Positions 6,828 through 14,571 of a stretch of 34,948 bases of DNA are shown here, piece after piece. This DNA comes from Mucilaginibacter sp. (GTDB lineage: Bacteria; Bacteroidota; Bacteroidia; Sphingobacteriales; Sphingobacteriaceae). The position numbers were made by a program, and so were the translations under genes. Under the pieces are notes generated by a model that was not told the DNA's origin, did no database searches, and saw only the letters and a program-made list of their open reading frames with translations. The stretch is from NCBI RefSeq assembly GCF_028287845.1, contig NZ_JAQBOW010000012.1, positions 1 to 34,948 on the forward strand. Reading direction: 5' to 3'. Position 1 is the stretch's first letter. Each line of letters starts with the position of its first letter.

Positions 6828-8562
6828 ATAACACTTCCTTCAAATGCTTATAATTTGCTTTAACGGTATCCAGCACTTCGTCCATTCTGCCATTTAATAC
6901 CAGTTTGGTCATGGATAATGCCATGCCTTTTACCTGTTCAAACTCAATTTTTGGCGGCATGGCTAAGGCATTGGGATCGGTCATGATATTTATTAATACA
7001 GGACCTTTATGTTGCAAGGCTTCCTGCAATGCTTGTTTAACATTATCAGGCTCGGTCACTGTAATTCCTTTTATGCCCATAGCTTGTGCCACTAAAGCAA
7101 AATCAGGGTTAACCATATCGGTTTGCCAGTCGGGCAGGCCGGCAACTTCCATTTCAAGCTTTACCATACCTAATGACCGGTTATTAAATAAGATGATCTT
7201 AACCGGTAATTTATATTGAACTATAGTAGCCAAATCGCCTAAAAGCATAGATAAGCCCCCATCGCCACACATAGCTATTACCTGCCTGTTGGGGCACGTT
7301 AATGCCGCGCCAATAGCCATAGGCATAGCATTAGCCATGGAACCATGATTAAAAGAACCTAACAGCTCACGTTTGCCGGTGGCGTTAATATATCGCGCTC
7401 CCCATACGCACGACATGCCAGTGTCAACCGTAAATATGGCGTCATCAGCAGCTAGCTCATCCAATATACTGGCAACCTTTTCGGGATGAATATTATCGGT
7501 TTCCCCGCCATCATTCACATAGCCTTGCATCTGTTTTTTCACCTCGGCATAAAACTCCAATTGCTCTTTTAAAAAGCTATCGTCCTTTTTTTGAGCGACC
7601 AATGGCAACAAAGCTGTTAATGTATCTTTTATATTACCACATAAACCCATATCCACTTTAGCACGGCGGCCCAAACGCTCGGATTTAATATCCACCTGTA
7701 CAATTTTGCACTTTGGTGGCATAAACTGGGCATAAGGGAAATCGGTACCCAGCAGGATCAGCAGGTCGCATTCATGCATACTATGAAATGCCGATGGCAA
7801 GCCCAGCAAGCCGGTCATGCCAACCTCATTAGGGTTGTCATATTGGATACTCATTTTACCTTTGAAAGAATAGCCTACCGGTGCGTTTAGCTTATTGGAT
7901 AGATTTACTACCTCATCGTGCGAATCCGCTGCACCTATCCCGCAAAAAACAACTATCTTTTTATGCTCATCTATTAATTGAGCCAATTGTTTCAAATCAG
8001 TGGCTGAAGGTCTGACCTCGGGAACAGGATTATAATTTTGTGTAGAAGACACTCCTTCTTCTGCATTCATTTTGGTGAGGTCGCCGGGCAGGCCTATTAC
8101 TGATACCCCTTTTTTATTCAAGGCATACTGTATGCCTGCCTGCAGCATACGCGGAAATTGAGCCGGCGTGGTCGCTATTTGGTTATAATGGCTGCAATCG
8201 TCAAAAAGCTTGATGGTATTGGTTTCCTGGAAATAGTCTGTACCAAATTCCATACTCATAACGGTTGATGCGATGGCAATTACAGGCGCCCCGGCTTTAT
8301 GGGCATCATACAATCCGTTAATTAAATGTACGTGACCGGGGCCGCTGCTGCCAGCGCAACAGGCAAACCCCGACAGCTGTGCCTCGGCACTTGCTGCGAA
8401 TGCTCCGGCTTCTTCGTGGCGTACATGTATCCATTGTATACTGCCTTCGCGCCTTACCGCGTCGTTCACCTCGTTCAAACTATCGCCGGTTACGGCGTAT
8501 ATTCTTTTTATGCCATTGTTAACCAGCATTTCTACCAGTTGGTCGGCTACGTTCTTTACCAT
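6826..8562 (-). CDS. poxB: thiamine-diphosphate-dependent pyruvate oxidase/dehydrogenase, PoxB-like
   Basis: This 578-residue member of the acetolactate synthase/pyruvate oxidase family probably oxidises pyruvate to acetate and CO2 using thiamine diphosphate and FAD. The Pyr domain opens with GIKRIYAVTGDSLNEVNDAV and contains the catalytic glutamate in VRHEEAGAFAASAEAQLSG. The central domain carries KIVVFCGIGAADSHDEVVNL. The C-terminal PP domain has the metal/cofactor motif GDGGLSMLLGDLAT ending in FNNRSLGMVK. These match ubiquinone-dependent PoxB more closely than acetolactate synthases. The C-terminal amphipathic tail resembles a membrane-binding segment, but that is inference. ATG 8562 fits the family N-terminus better than the upstream TTG at 8592. 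The gene lies downstream of ispG on the same strand, separated by a repeat-containing gap. Confidence 0.88.
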   Translation of the reverse strand: MVKNVADQLVEMLVNNGIKRIYAVTGDSLNEVNDAVRREGSIQWIHVRHEEAGAFAASAEAQLSGFACCAGSSGPGHVHLINGLYDAHKAGAPVIAIASTVMSMEFGTDYFQETNTIKLFDDCSHYNQIATTPAQFPRMLQAGIQYALNKKGVSVIGLPGDLTKMNAEEGVSSTQNYNPVPEVRPSATDLKQLAQLIDEHKKIVVFCGIGAADSHDEVVNLSNKLNAPVGYSFKGKMSIQYDNPNEVGMTGLLGLPSAFHSMHECDLLILLGTDFPYAQFMPPKCKIVQVDIKSERLGRRAKVDMGLCGNIKDTLTALLPLVAQKKDDSFLKEQLEFYAEVKKQMQGYVNDGGETDNIHPEKVASILDELAADDAIFTVDTGMSCVWGARYINATGKRELLGSFNHGSMANAMPMAIGAALTCPNRQVIAMCGDGGLSMLLGDLATIVQYKLPVKIILFNNRSLGMVKLEMEVAGLPDWQTDMVNPDFALVAQAMGIKGITVTEPDNVKQALQEALQHKGPVLINIMTDPNALAMPPKIEFEQVKGMALSMTKLVLNGRMDEVLDTVKANYKHLKEVL

Positions 8563-8630
8563 ATTACATACTTGCTTTAAAACTTTAACCAACCAACTGT
8601 GTGTGAGTTTTAAAATTTGTAAATAAGGGC

Positions 8631-8665
8631 AAAGATCAGAGATTAGTTATTAAAGATCAGGGGAA
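8631..8665. repeat. degenerate heptad array between ispG and poxB
   Basis: Five consecutive heptamers AAAGATC, AGAGATT, AGTTATT, AAAGATC, AGGGGAA lie in exact 7-bp register, the first and fourth identical. It sits in the 142-base gap upstream of poxB. It shares the design, and partly the GATTAG-like wording, of the arrays at 16053 and 32491. Confidence 0.6.
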
Positions 8666-8704
8666 TAATTTTAAAGGCTAAATTTAACAGACAAGTATTA
8701 ATCT

Positions 8705-10723
8705 TTAAACCGACGGCTCTATCCAGTTACCATCCTCGCGGATAATACCTATCAATTCGTCAAGCGCGTTGGCGGCGCTGATGTTTTTCTTTACCGCTTC
8801 CTTGCCGCGATAAAGCGTGATCTTATCGGTGCCTGATCCTACATAGCCGTAATCAGCATCGGCCATTTCGCCGGGGCCATTTACTATACAACCCATGATG
8901 CCAATTTTCAATCCTTTTAAATGACTGGTGCGGCTGCGGATCATCTGCGTAGTAACCATCAAATCAAACAAAGTGCGCCCACAACTTGGGCACGATATAT
9001 ATTCTGTTTTTGATATGCGCGATCGCGTTGCCTGTAAAATGCCAAACGCGGTGGAAGTTATTGTTTTAATGTCGATTGAAGGCACGTCTATCCATATACC
9101 ATCGCCAAAACCGTCAATTAGTAAAGCGCCCAGATCTGTAGCGGCTTGTAGTTGTAAGTTCTGAGTCTTGAGTTCTGAGTCTTGAGTTTCGAAACTGTAA
9201 CTTCTTTTGATGATAACCGGCACTTCCAGCTCCAACTCTTCCATTTTAAAGAAGAACAAGCGCTGATCAGCCATGCCATGCAGGGCATCAGTCTCCAAAA
9301 CAAAAACCAGTGAATTGCTGAAAGGCAACAAACCAAACTCTTCCGAATCAATATCCGCAGGTTTTAACCGCACCAGGTTCAATGCTGATGAACGATCGTT
9401 GGCATTTACGTACTCACTCAAGGTAAATACAGGGTGGCAATTAACTTTATGGGTTAGTTTTTGCCAGGTTGGGTAATTATATAGTTGCTTTAAGTTAGCG
9501 GGCAGGTTAAATGATGGCAATTCATCACCCAAAAACACAAAATCAACCGACTGATCGGCCATATTATATTTATCTAACAACGGCGAATAGATATAACCGG
9601 CATCATTAAGCACCGAAGCATCTTTCAGATTAGCTTCCGACAGATCAACCACCACGCGCGGCACCATGTGCCCCCCTATAAAAGCGTTGGCTTCGTAAGT
9701 GTGGCGCTTTTTGTATTCGTAGGGACTGTAAGAAGAAGGTAAAAGGTTAAAGGTTAAAGGCGAAAGGTTTGTATTGTCCTTAATATCACCTTTAACCTTT
9801 TGCCTTTCAGCCTTTAACCTCTCCGCATAGCGGTTCACCAAAGCAATAGCTACCGGTGCCTCTGCTTCGGGTTCTTCGGTAAGAGATACACGGACGGTAT
9901 CGCCCAGGCCATCTTCTAATAAAGTACCTATCCCAACGGCTGATTTGATGCGGCCATCTTCGCCGTCGCCGGCTTCGGTAACGCCTAAATGCAGCGGATA
10001 GTTCATGCCCTCGGCTACCATGGTTTCAACCAATAAACGGTAGGCCTGTACCATAACCTGGGGGTTGCTTGATTTCATGGAGATAACCAAATTATAATAA
10101 TTCAGCGTTTCGCACATCCGCATAAATTCCATCGCCGACTCGACCATGCCCTGCGGGGTATCGCCATAACGGCTCATTATCCTATCGCTTAACGACCCAT
10201 GATTAGTACCAATGCGCATGGCGGTACCATATTCCTTGCATATTTTTACCAGTGGCGCAAATTTTTGGTATATGCGCTCCAGTTCGCCCTGGTATTGCAG
10301 GTCGGTATAATCTATCTGGTCGAATTTCTTTTTATCGGCATAATTGCCCGGGTTAACACGTACTTTTTCGACAATGCGGGCGGCGACTTCGGCAGCGTTG
10401 GGGGTAAAGTGGATATCGGCAACCAATGGTACTGTATAACCCCGCTGGCGCAATTGTTTTTTTATCTCCGCTAAATTCTGTGCCTCTTTAATACTTGGCG
10501 CGGTAATGCGCACATATTCGCAGCCCGCATTGATCATCCGGATAGATTGCTCTACCGTACCTATAGTGTCCATGGTGTCGGTAGTGGTCATGCTTTGTAT
10601 GCGGATGGGGTTATTACCCCCCATGGGCACATCGCCGATAAAAACTTCGCGCGTTACAAAACGCGAATATTCTGTTAGTGAGTTACAATATCGGCCGGGA
10701 AGTAATATAGTGGGGGTGTGCAT
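8705..10723 (-). CDS. ispG: 4-hydroxy-3-methylbut-2-enyl diphosphate synthase, large three-domain form
   Basis: IspG (GcpE) reduces MEcPP to HMBPP with a [4Fe-4S] cluster, the penultimate step of the MEP isoprenoid pathway. At 672 residues this is the long form with an extra central domain, as in Bacteroidota, Chlamydiae and plants. The N-terminal TIM barrel starts VTREVFIGDVPMGGNNPIRI and has PLVADIHFTP and KVRVNPGNYADKK. The C-terminal cluster domain has ISCPSCGRTLFDL and GIMGCIVNGPGEMADADYGY, with the cluster cysteines and catalytic glutamate intact. Two linkers, about residues 301-330 (between the barrel and the extra domain) and 513-522, are encoded by heptad repeats and look inserted in frame. 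ATG 10723 matches the family start. A TAnnTTTG box lies 17 bases upstream, and a toxin gene ends 33 bases upstream. Confidence 0.96.
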   Translation of the reverse strand: MHTPTILLPGRYCNSLTEYSRFVTREVFIGDVPMGGNNPIRIQSMTTTDTMDTIGTVEQSIRMINAGCEYVRITAPSIKEAQNLAEIKKQLRQRGYTVPLVADIHFTPNAAEVAARIVEKVRVNPGNYADKKKFDQIDYTDLQYQGELERIYQKFAPLVKICKEYGTAMRIGTNHGSLSDRIMSRYGDTPQGMVESAMEFMRMCETLNYYNLVISMKSSNPQVMVQAYRLLVETMVAEGMNYPLHLGVTEAGDGEDGRIKSAVGIGTLLEDGLGDTVRVSLTEEPEAEAPVAIALVNRYAERLKAERQKVKGDIKDNTNLSPLTFNLLPSSYSPYEYKKRHTYEANAFIGGHMVPRVVVDLSEANLKDASVLNDAGYIYSPLLDKYNMADQSVDFVFLGDELPSFNLPANLKQLYNYPTWQKLTHKVNCHPVFTLSEYVNANDRSSALNLVRLKPADIDSEEFGLLPFSNSLVFVLETDALHGMADQRLFFFKMEELELEVPVIIKRSYSFETQDSELKTQNLQLQAATDLGALLIDGFGDGIWIDVPSIDIKTITSTAFGILQATRSRISKTEYISCPSCGRTLFDLMVTTQMIRSRTSHLKGLKIGIMGCIVNGPGEMADADYGYVGSGTDKITLYRGKEAVKKNISAANALDELIGIIREDGNWIEPSV
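9159..9186. repeat. perfect 14-bp x 2 heptad array inside ispG
   Basis: Four heptamers TTCTGAG, TCTTGAG, TTCTGAG, TCTTGAG run in register, that is two exact copies of a 14-mer. They encode the polar segment TQDSELKTQN of IspG, at a place where the family normally has a short loop between KRSY and LQLQAA. Confidence 0.85.
9738..9819. repeat. inverted pair of heptad arrays inside ispG
   Basis: The left arm is GGTAAAA, GGTTAAA, GGTTAAA, GGCGAAA (9738-9765). The right arm, in the opposite orientation, is TTTAACC, TTTTGCC, TTTCAGCC, TTTAACC (9791-9819, one unit of 8). The arms are imperfectly complementary and could form a hairpin. On the minus strand they encode a linker of about 28 residues that includes LSPLTFNLLPSS, between the IspG barrel and its extra domain. 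Confidence 0.8.
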
Positions 10724-10740
10724 GCATAAGAAATTTAATG

Positions 10741-10748
10741 CAAAGATA
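10741..10748 (-). promoter_or_regulatory. -10 box (TATCTTTG) of ispG
   Basis: On the minus strand TATCTTTG matches TAnnTTTG exactly and ends 17 bases before the ispG ATG. It lies between the toxin stop codon and ispG, so ispG can be transcribed independently of the toxin-antitoxin pair. The -33 region would fall inside the toxin gene, and no clear TTG is seen there. Confidence 0.55.
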
Positions 10749-10755
10749 AGGAATA

Positions 10756-11013
10756 CTAATAATGTCCTTTTAACGATAGTATAAAGACTACGTCATCATT
10801 TACTTCATAAACCAATCTGTGTTCTTTATTAATTCGCCTTGACCACGCGCCTGAAAGGTTATATTTTAAAGGCTCGGGCTGACCAATACCTTTGTAAGGA
10901 TCATCACTAATAGCTCTAAGCAATTCTTTTATCTTTTTTATAATTTGCTGATTTCCGCTTGTTTTTAAATAATCAAGGTCAGCATCAGCTTTCTTAGTAA
11001 ATTTTATGATCAC
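10756..11013 (-). CDS. YoeB/RelE-family toxin of a toxin-antitoxin pair
   Basis: This 85-residue protein has the RelE/ParE fold typical of YoeB (Txe) mRNA interferases, which cleave mRNA at the ribosomal A site. It begins IIKFTKKADADLDYLKTSGN and contains PYKGIGQPEPLKYNLSGAWS, then RRINKEHRLVYEV and a C-terminal LSLKGHY, where the family has its catalytic histidine and terminal aromatic residue. Length and motif order are normal, so it is probably intact. It starts with GTG, overlapping the antitoxin stop by four bases (GTGA), which implies translational coupling. It ends 33 bases upstream of ispG on the same strand. Confidence 0.88.
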   Translation of the reverse strand: MIIKFTKKADADLDYLKTSGNQQIIKKIKELLRAISDDPYKGIGQPEPLKYNLSGAWSRRINKEHRLVYEVNDDVVFILSLKGHY

Positions 11014-11201
11014 AGATCATCAATATTTACAACACGAGTTTCACCTCTTTTAACCTGATCTCTACTTTCTTGTATTTTGGCGACAAATTTAGGATCGTAA
11101 GGCGACTTTTCTTCTTCAAAAGAAATTTTAAAAGCTTTCATAAAAGTTTTCAAGGCTGCCAATTGCTCTTTATTACCAGGATGTACGATTAATGTTTCCA
11201 T
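11010..11201 (-). CDS. antitoxin partner of the YoeB-like toxin (DUF2683-like)
   Basis: This 63-residue protein is encoded directly upstream of, and overlapping, the toxin gene, the usual antitoxin-first order. The N-terminus METLIVHPGNKEQLAALKTF, FMKAFKISFEEE and the central SPYDPKFVAKIQES match the small DUF2683-like proteins paired with Txe/YoeB toxins in Bacteroidota, not the YefM/Phd type. No obvious DNA-binding helix-turn-helix is seen. The C-terminal half is charged and probably wraps the toxin. The -10 box TAAATTTG ends only four bases before the ATG, so the mRNA may be leaderless. Confidence 0.8.
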   Translation of the reverse strand: METLIVHPGNKEQLAALKTFMKAFKISFEEEKSPYDPKFVAKIQESRDQVKRGETRVVNIDDL

Positions 11202-11205
11202 ACTA

Positions 11206-11213
11206 CAAATTTA
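11206..11213 (-). promoter_or_regulatory. -10 box (TAAATTTG) of the toxin-antitoxin operon
   Basis: On the minus strand TAAATTTG matches TAnnTTTG, with only four bases between its last G and the antitoxin ATG. Transcription starts usually lie about 4-7 bases after this box, so initiation at or next to the A of the ATG is predicted. No palindromic operator is evident in the flanking sequence. Confidence 0.6.
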
Positions 11214-11367
11214 AGACTTTTTCCTTACATCACTATAATCATATGCCCTTCCCTCTTCAACATCTTATAATCCGTTTTTGAACTTCTTTGACATCTTTAT
11301 ATAAGCTAATATACGAAATATGTTTTCGCTATAAATTTTTCGATAGTAATTATTTACCTTTTAAAAG

Positions 11368-11375
11368 TATTTTTG
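11368..11375 (+). promoter_or_regulatory. -10 box (TATTTTTG) of the RDD-protein gene
   Basis: TATTTTTG matches TAnnTTTG and ends eight bases before the ATG at 11384, implying an almost leaderless transcript. It lies inside the frame that could be read from an upstream start at 11288, which supports ATG 11384 as the true start. Confidence 0.55.
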
Positions 11376-11383
11376 CCTCCACG

Positions 11384-12001
11384 ATGAACGAAGAATACTA
11401 CCTGGTAACGGGCGACGATAAAAAAGGACCATACACCCTTGACGAATTAATGGACATGGATATTGATATTCATACAGAAATTATTACGCCATTAAGTGAC
11501 AAACCGCAATACGCGTCTGAACTGCCGGAGCTGAATGATTACTTTGAGGCACAGGGTATATACTTCCCTACCGAGGACAACCTGGCTCCCTTTGGCAAAC
11601 GTATTGCTGCTTTTTTTATTGACTATTTTGGGATATATATCATTGTATCAAACATAGCAACACGCACAGGATGGGTTACATTACCTACCGATTACAGAAT
11701 TGGTATGCCGGTGCCTAACTCCATGCTGATACTTACTATAAGTGTTTTAACTACATTTCTGATTTACAACACCATTTGTGAAGCTACCGATTTAAAAGGC
11801 AGCTTGGGTAAAAGAATATTTAAATTAAGTGTGGTGGATATTGATGGCAAGAGATTGTCGTTGCCGAGAGCCTTCCTTCGTAATTTGGGCGTAACGCTGT
11901 CTATTACTATATGGATACCGTTTTTAAGCGTATATTTTAGCGAGCACCGCCAGGCCTGGTATGATAGTTTAGCTAAAACATATATTATATCAACCCCTTG
12001 A
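11384..12001 (+). CDS. RDD-family membrane protein with N-terminal GYF_2-like domain
   Basis: This 205-residue protein begins with a short soluble domain, EEYYLVTGDDKKGPYTLDEL, a GYF_2-like pattern (G-P-[YF]-T-x-x-[EQ]-[IL]) seen at the N-terminus of many Bacteroidota membrane proteins. The RDD membrane domain follows: FGKRIAAFFIDYFGIYIIV (first membrane helix with the R and D residues), a second helix LILTISVLTTFLIYNTICEA, and the signature GSLGKRIFKLSVVDIDGKR, then RAFLRNLGVTLSITIWIPFL and HRQAWYDSLAKTYII. The function of RDD proteins is mostly unknown; some affect ion transport. Its stop codon forms part of the hairpin shared with the convergent LiaF-like gene. Confidence 0.85.
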   Translation: MNEEYYLVTGDDKKGPYTLDELMDMDIDIHTEIITPLSDKPQYASELPELNDYFEAQGIYFPTEDNLAPFGKRIAAFFIDYFGIYIIVSNIATRTGWVTLPTDYRIGMPVPNSMLILTISVLTTFLIYNTICEATDLKGSLGKRIFKLSVVDIDGKRLSLPRAFLRNLGVTLSITIWIPFLSVYFSEHRQAWYDSLAKTYIISTP

Positions 12002-12041
12002 TTTTAAGGTGAGGAGATCAATATCTTCTCACCTTAAAATC
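12000..12041. terminator. bidirectional terminator overlapping the ends of two convergent genes
   Basis: GATTTTAAGGTGAG (12000-12013) and CTCACCTTAAAATC (12028-12041) are a perfect 14-bp inverted repeat with a 14-base loop. The left arm contains the last bases of the RDD-gene stop (TGA 11999-12001). The right arm encodes ADFKV near the C-terminus of the LiaF-like protein, whose stop (12018-12020) lies in the loop. The T-rich ends of the arms would supply short U runs in both directions. Confidence 0.75.
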
Positions 12042-13004
12042 AGCCATTCCGCCGCTCATTTTTATATATATCTTATTCTTAGCGCTGCTAAAGCCCGGGG
12101 TTTCATAATTATTGTCTGTAGTTTCGGTAAAACCCTCAAAGTTTTTAGAAGACAACCCTGTTTCGCTTATAATCCTGCAGGCTGCATTTTCAGGAATGCT
12201 GATATTTGTTGCAGACATGCCTGTTGATATAATAACATTGGTGGCGAGTAATGGCTGACCCAGCTTTACATCAAATGCTGCCGCGCCGCCACTTATCTTT
12301 AATAATCTTACCTTGAATTTAGTTAAATCAAAATTTAGTTTGGTAGCACCTGCTTTTACATTAATTTCCCATTCGGGGTTTGGATTGAGCTTAAAAACTG
12401 CCGAGTTTGTTTTATCATTTTTGCCATCATTATCACCGTCGTGCCAGTTCCAGTTAATGCCATGGCTATTTTTCATGCTAAAATCAAGCACATAAACAGA
12501 ATCTTCTTTACTATGGTTAAAAGTGTAGTTGCCCCTGAATTCTTTGGTACTGGCGTTAAATAGCTGGTTAGTAGTATCACTTAGACTGTAAATGGTACCC
12601 CCACCGCTAATATTAAGGCGGGCAACTTTTATATCATTGGTAAAAGGTTCGTTATAAACACTATTGCCTTCAATTTTAACTATGCCTTTGCCGCTACTAT
12701 CGTCGTCATCATCATTATCATCATTGTAGTTATAAGTATTGTTGTTCCAAAAACCATGATGGCTACCAAAATTGCCAAATACAATTAACCCAAAGCCAAT
12801 TATAATTACGGCTAACTTAAGCAGCATGGCCCAGGTGGACCTGTTATGAGCAAATATTAAATTAATACCGCCAATTACTATAAATATGGGCCATAGGTAT
12901 ATAAAGTTTTGCCAATGGAAATTTATATAGCCATAGTTGTGAAGCAGTATTACCGCTCCAATTAATATCAGGACTACCCCCGGAATTATTTTATCGTTTC
13001 TCAT
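12018..13004 (-). CDS. LiaF-like membrane protein with DUF5668-type N-terminus
   Basis: This 328-residue protein starts with three or four hydrophobic helices: IIPGVVLILIGAVILLHNYG, IYLWPIFIVIGGINLIFA, LLKLAVIIIGFGLIVFG. An acidic, Asn/Asp-rich linker containing NYNDDNDDDDDSSGK follows, then a C-terminal all-beta domain with repeated ISGGGTIYSLS, VKAGATKLNFDL and KISGGAAAFDVKLG segments, ending MSGGMADFKVRRY. This matches LiaF / cell-wall-active-antibiotic-response proteins, whose beta domain folds as a right-handed helix. LiaF in Firmicutes inhibits the LiaRS sensor. No such kinase is nearby, so the partner here is unknown. It follows the PspC gene by 46 bases on the same strand, a recurrent envelope-stress pairing. 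Confidence 0.82.
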   Translation of the reverse strand: MRNDKIIPGVVLILIGAVILLHNYGYINFHWQNFIYLWPIFIVIGGINLIFAHNRSTWAMLLKLAVIIIGFGLIVFGNFGSHHGFWNNNTYNYNDDNDDDDDSSGKGIVKIEGNSVYNEPFTNDIKVARLNISGGGTIYSLSDTTNQLFNASTKEFRGNYTFNHSKEDSVYVLDFSMKNSHGINWNWHDGDNDGKNDKTNSAVFKLNPNPEWEINVKAGATKLNFDLTKFKVRLLKISGGAAAFDVKLGQPLLATNVIISTGMSATNISIPENAACRIISETGLSSKNFEGFTETTDNNYETPGFSSAKNKIYIKMSGGMADFKVRRY

Positions 13005-13049
13005 GATTGTAATTTTTATGTTGATAAAGCTATTGCATTTATCTATTTG

Positions 13050-13682
13050 TTATTCTGCTGGCGGCGTATCACCTGTTGTGGATATATCACCGGTTGCTTC
13101 TTCTTTTTTTTCTGCTTCGGGTTCTTTTGCAGCGTGCCAGTTTTCTTTTTCCCACGGGTTTTTCTTTTTGCGGGCAAATACCAACACTAAACCCATCACA
13201 ATAAATATTAGCGGCCATAAACGGTCAAAGTCCCAATCAGGCAAAAAATCAAACTCATCCAGCAAAAAGAAAGAGCCAAATGCCACTAAAGCAATACCTA
13301 TAATTATTGACGCGGTTGATGCTCTTTTTGGCGGAGCTACAAATGGCACCCCCGGTTGCTGAGGAGGGGTAAAACTTCCATATGGATTTGGCACACTGTA
13401 ATCAACCGGATTGTTTGGCTGTGGCGGTACAGTATAATCAACCGGGCCGCTGTTATTAACCGGACCATAATTACCCGGGCCATTAGCATTAAAGCCATAA
13501 ATCTTTTTAGGTAATACTATCCATAATATAATATAAGGGACAAGAGCCACCCCTTTTAATATTAACACAAGCAAAAACACTACCCTTACCAGGATTACGT
13601 CTACGCTCAGATAATCAGCCAGGCCGGCGCATACGCCTGCTATCATTTTATGCTGCTCATCCCGTTGTAATTTCTTTTCCAT
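13050..13682 (-). CDS. PspC-domain membrane protein
   Basis: This 210-residue protein starts with a PspC domain: KMIAGVCAGLADYLSVDVIL, then VRVVFLLVLILKGVALVPY and ILWIVLPKK. A proline/asparagine-rich linker with repeated GPVDYTVPPQPNNPVDYSVP-like units covers about residues 68-115. Two further membrane helices (ASIIIGIALVAFGSFFLLDE and LWPLIFIVMGLVLVFARKKK) resemble the LiaI/LiaF N-terminal type. The C-terminus is charged and acidic. PspC acts as membrane sensor or effector of the phage-shock response in Proteobacteria. In Bacteroidota it commonly neighbours LiaF-like proteins, as here. It begins 19 bases after the SDR gene and is probably in one operon with it. Confidence 0.85.
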   Translation of the reverse strand: MEKKLQRDEQHKMIAGVCAGLADYLSVDVILVRVVFLLVLILKGVALVPYIILWIVLPKKIYGFNANGPGNYGPVNNSGPVDYTVPPQPNNPVDYSVPNPYGSFTPPQQPGVPFVAPPKRASTASIIIGIALVAFGSFFLLDEFDFLPDWDFDRLWPLIFIVMGLVLVFARKKKNPWEKENWHAAKEPEAEKKEEATGDISTTGDTPPAE

Positions 13683-13701
13683 GATCTTAATTTTAATCAG
13701 T

Positions 13702-14406
13702 TTATAATTGCCCGCCAGCGGGTTTTATTATGAGTTCGTCAACATTGGCTCCTTTGCTCATTTTGTAAATATTTACAATTGCCGATGCTATGTCTTCGGG
13801 CATCACCATTGTATCTTTGTCAACGGCTTGGCCCTTCCATGAGTCTGTTAATGTTGAGCCGGGAATAACCGCAGTTACCTTAACCCCATGCTGTTGCATC
13901 TCTAATCTCATTACGTTATTGAGACTATACAGTGCAGCTTTTGTTACACTATAAATGCCCGCTTCGACCACCGGATGGAGCGCCGCGACCGAGCAAATAT
14001 TGAAGATATGACCTTCACCGACAGAAACCATAGTTTTACCGAAAAAACGGTATAGTTCGTAGGAAGGCATTAGATTGGTATTTATCATTTTTTGGAATAA
14101 ATTTTTTTCATCATCCAGTATTTTAGAGTACGCGTACATACCTAAATTGTTTACAAGGATGGTAATTGTGCCCAATTCCTGCTCTGCATTTTTGGCAAAT
14201 TGCAGCAATTCGTCCTTGTTACTGCCATCAGCAACGGCGGTAAAAACCTTTATGGCGGGGTTAATTTGCAGCAGCTCGGTCTTAAAAGCCGCCAGATCTT
14301 CGGCCTTGCGCGAGTTAACTGCAATATTTATACCTTCATGAGCTAAAGCAATAGCTATGGCGCGACCTATACCTTTAGTGGCACCGGTAATCAGAGCATT
14401 TTTCAT
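13702..14406 (-). CDS. short-chain dehydrogenase/reductase (FabG-like)
   Basis: This 234-residue classical SDR oxidoreductase uses NAD(P)H. The N-terminal cofactor motif is ALITGATKGIG (Gly8, Gly12, Gly14), followed by the structural NNLG motif in ILVNNLGMYAYS. The catalytic residues are Ser139, Tyr152 and Lys156 in NICSVAALHP and YSVTKAAL. The family length is normal. The best general match is the 3-oxoacyl-ACP reductase type (FabG-like), but the substrate cannot be inferred. PspC and LiaF-like genes lie immediately downstream on the same strand (19- and 46-base gaps), so all three may be co-transcribed. Upstream, mlaE is divergent with a 165-base gap. Confidence 0.85.
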   Translation of the reverse strand: MKNALITGATKGIGRAIAIALAHEGINIAVNSRKAEDLAAFKTELLQINPAIKVFTAVADGSNKDELLQFAKNAEQELGTITILVNNLGMYAYSKILDDEKNLFQKMINTNLMPSYELYRFFGKTMVSVGEGHIFNICSVAALHPVVEAGIYSVTKAALYSLNNVMRLEMQQHGVKVTAVIPGSTLTDSWKGQAVDKDTMVMPEDIASAIVNIYKMSKGANVDELIIKPAGGQL

Positions 14407-14449
14407 AATGAATAAAAGTAGGGGAAATTATTGGATTGCCTATTTTACT

Positions 14450-14457
14450 TATGTTTG
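14450..14457 (+). promoter_or_regulatory. possible -10 box (TATGTTTG) upstream of mlaE
   Basis: TATGTTTG matches TAnnTTTG, with TTG 16 bases upstream at 14431-14433, slightly closer than usual. It would give a leader of about 107 bases before mlaE. Confidence 0.35.
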
Positions 14458-14571
14458 TATTATTTGTATCTCGTTAGTTTTAAACAAACCACCCCCAATT
14501 CTGTTAAATAGCGTTAACTTTTATCAGGTTCAAAGTAAAAACGTATTTTTAGCAGAATTTTACAGCAACGC

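Noticed and set aside
9118..9351. Alternative minus-strand frame inside ispG
   Set aside because: It is out of frame with ispG motifs on both sides; its openness is explained by the heptad repeat.
9159..9819. CRISPR-like interpretation of the repeats in ispG
   Set aside because: Units are 7 bp without spacers and there are no cas genes; this is a tandem array.
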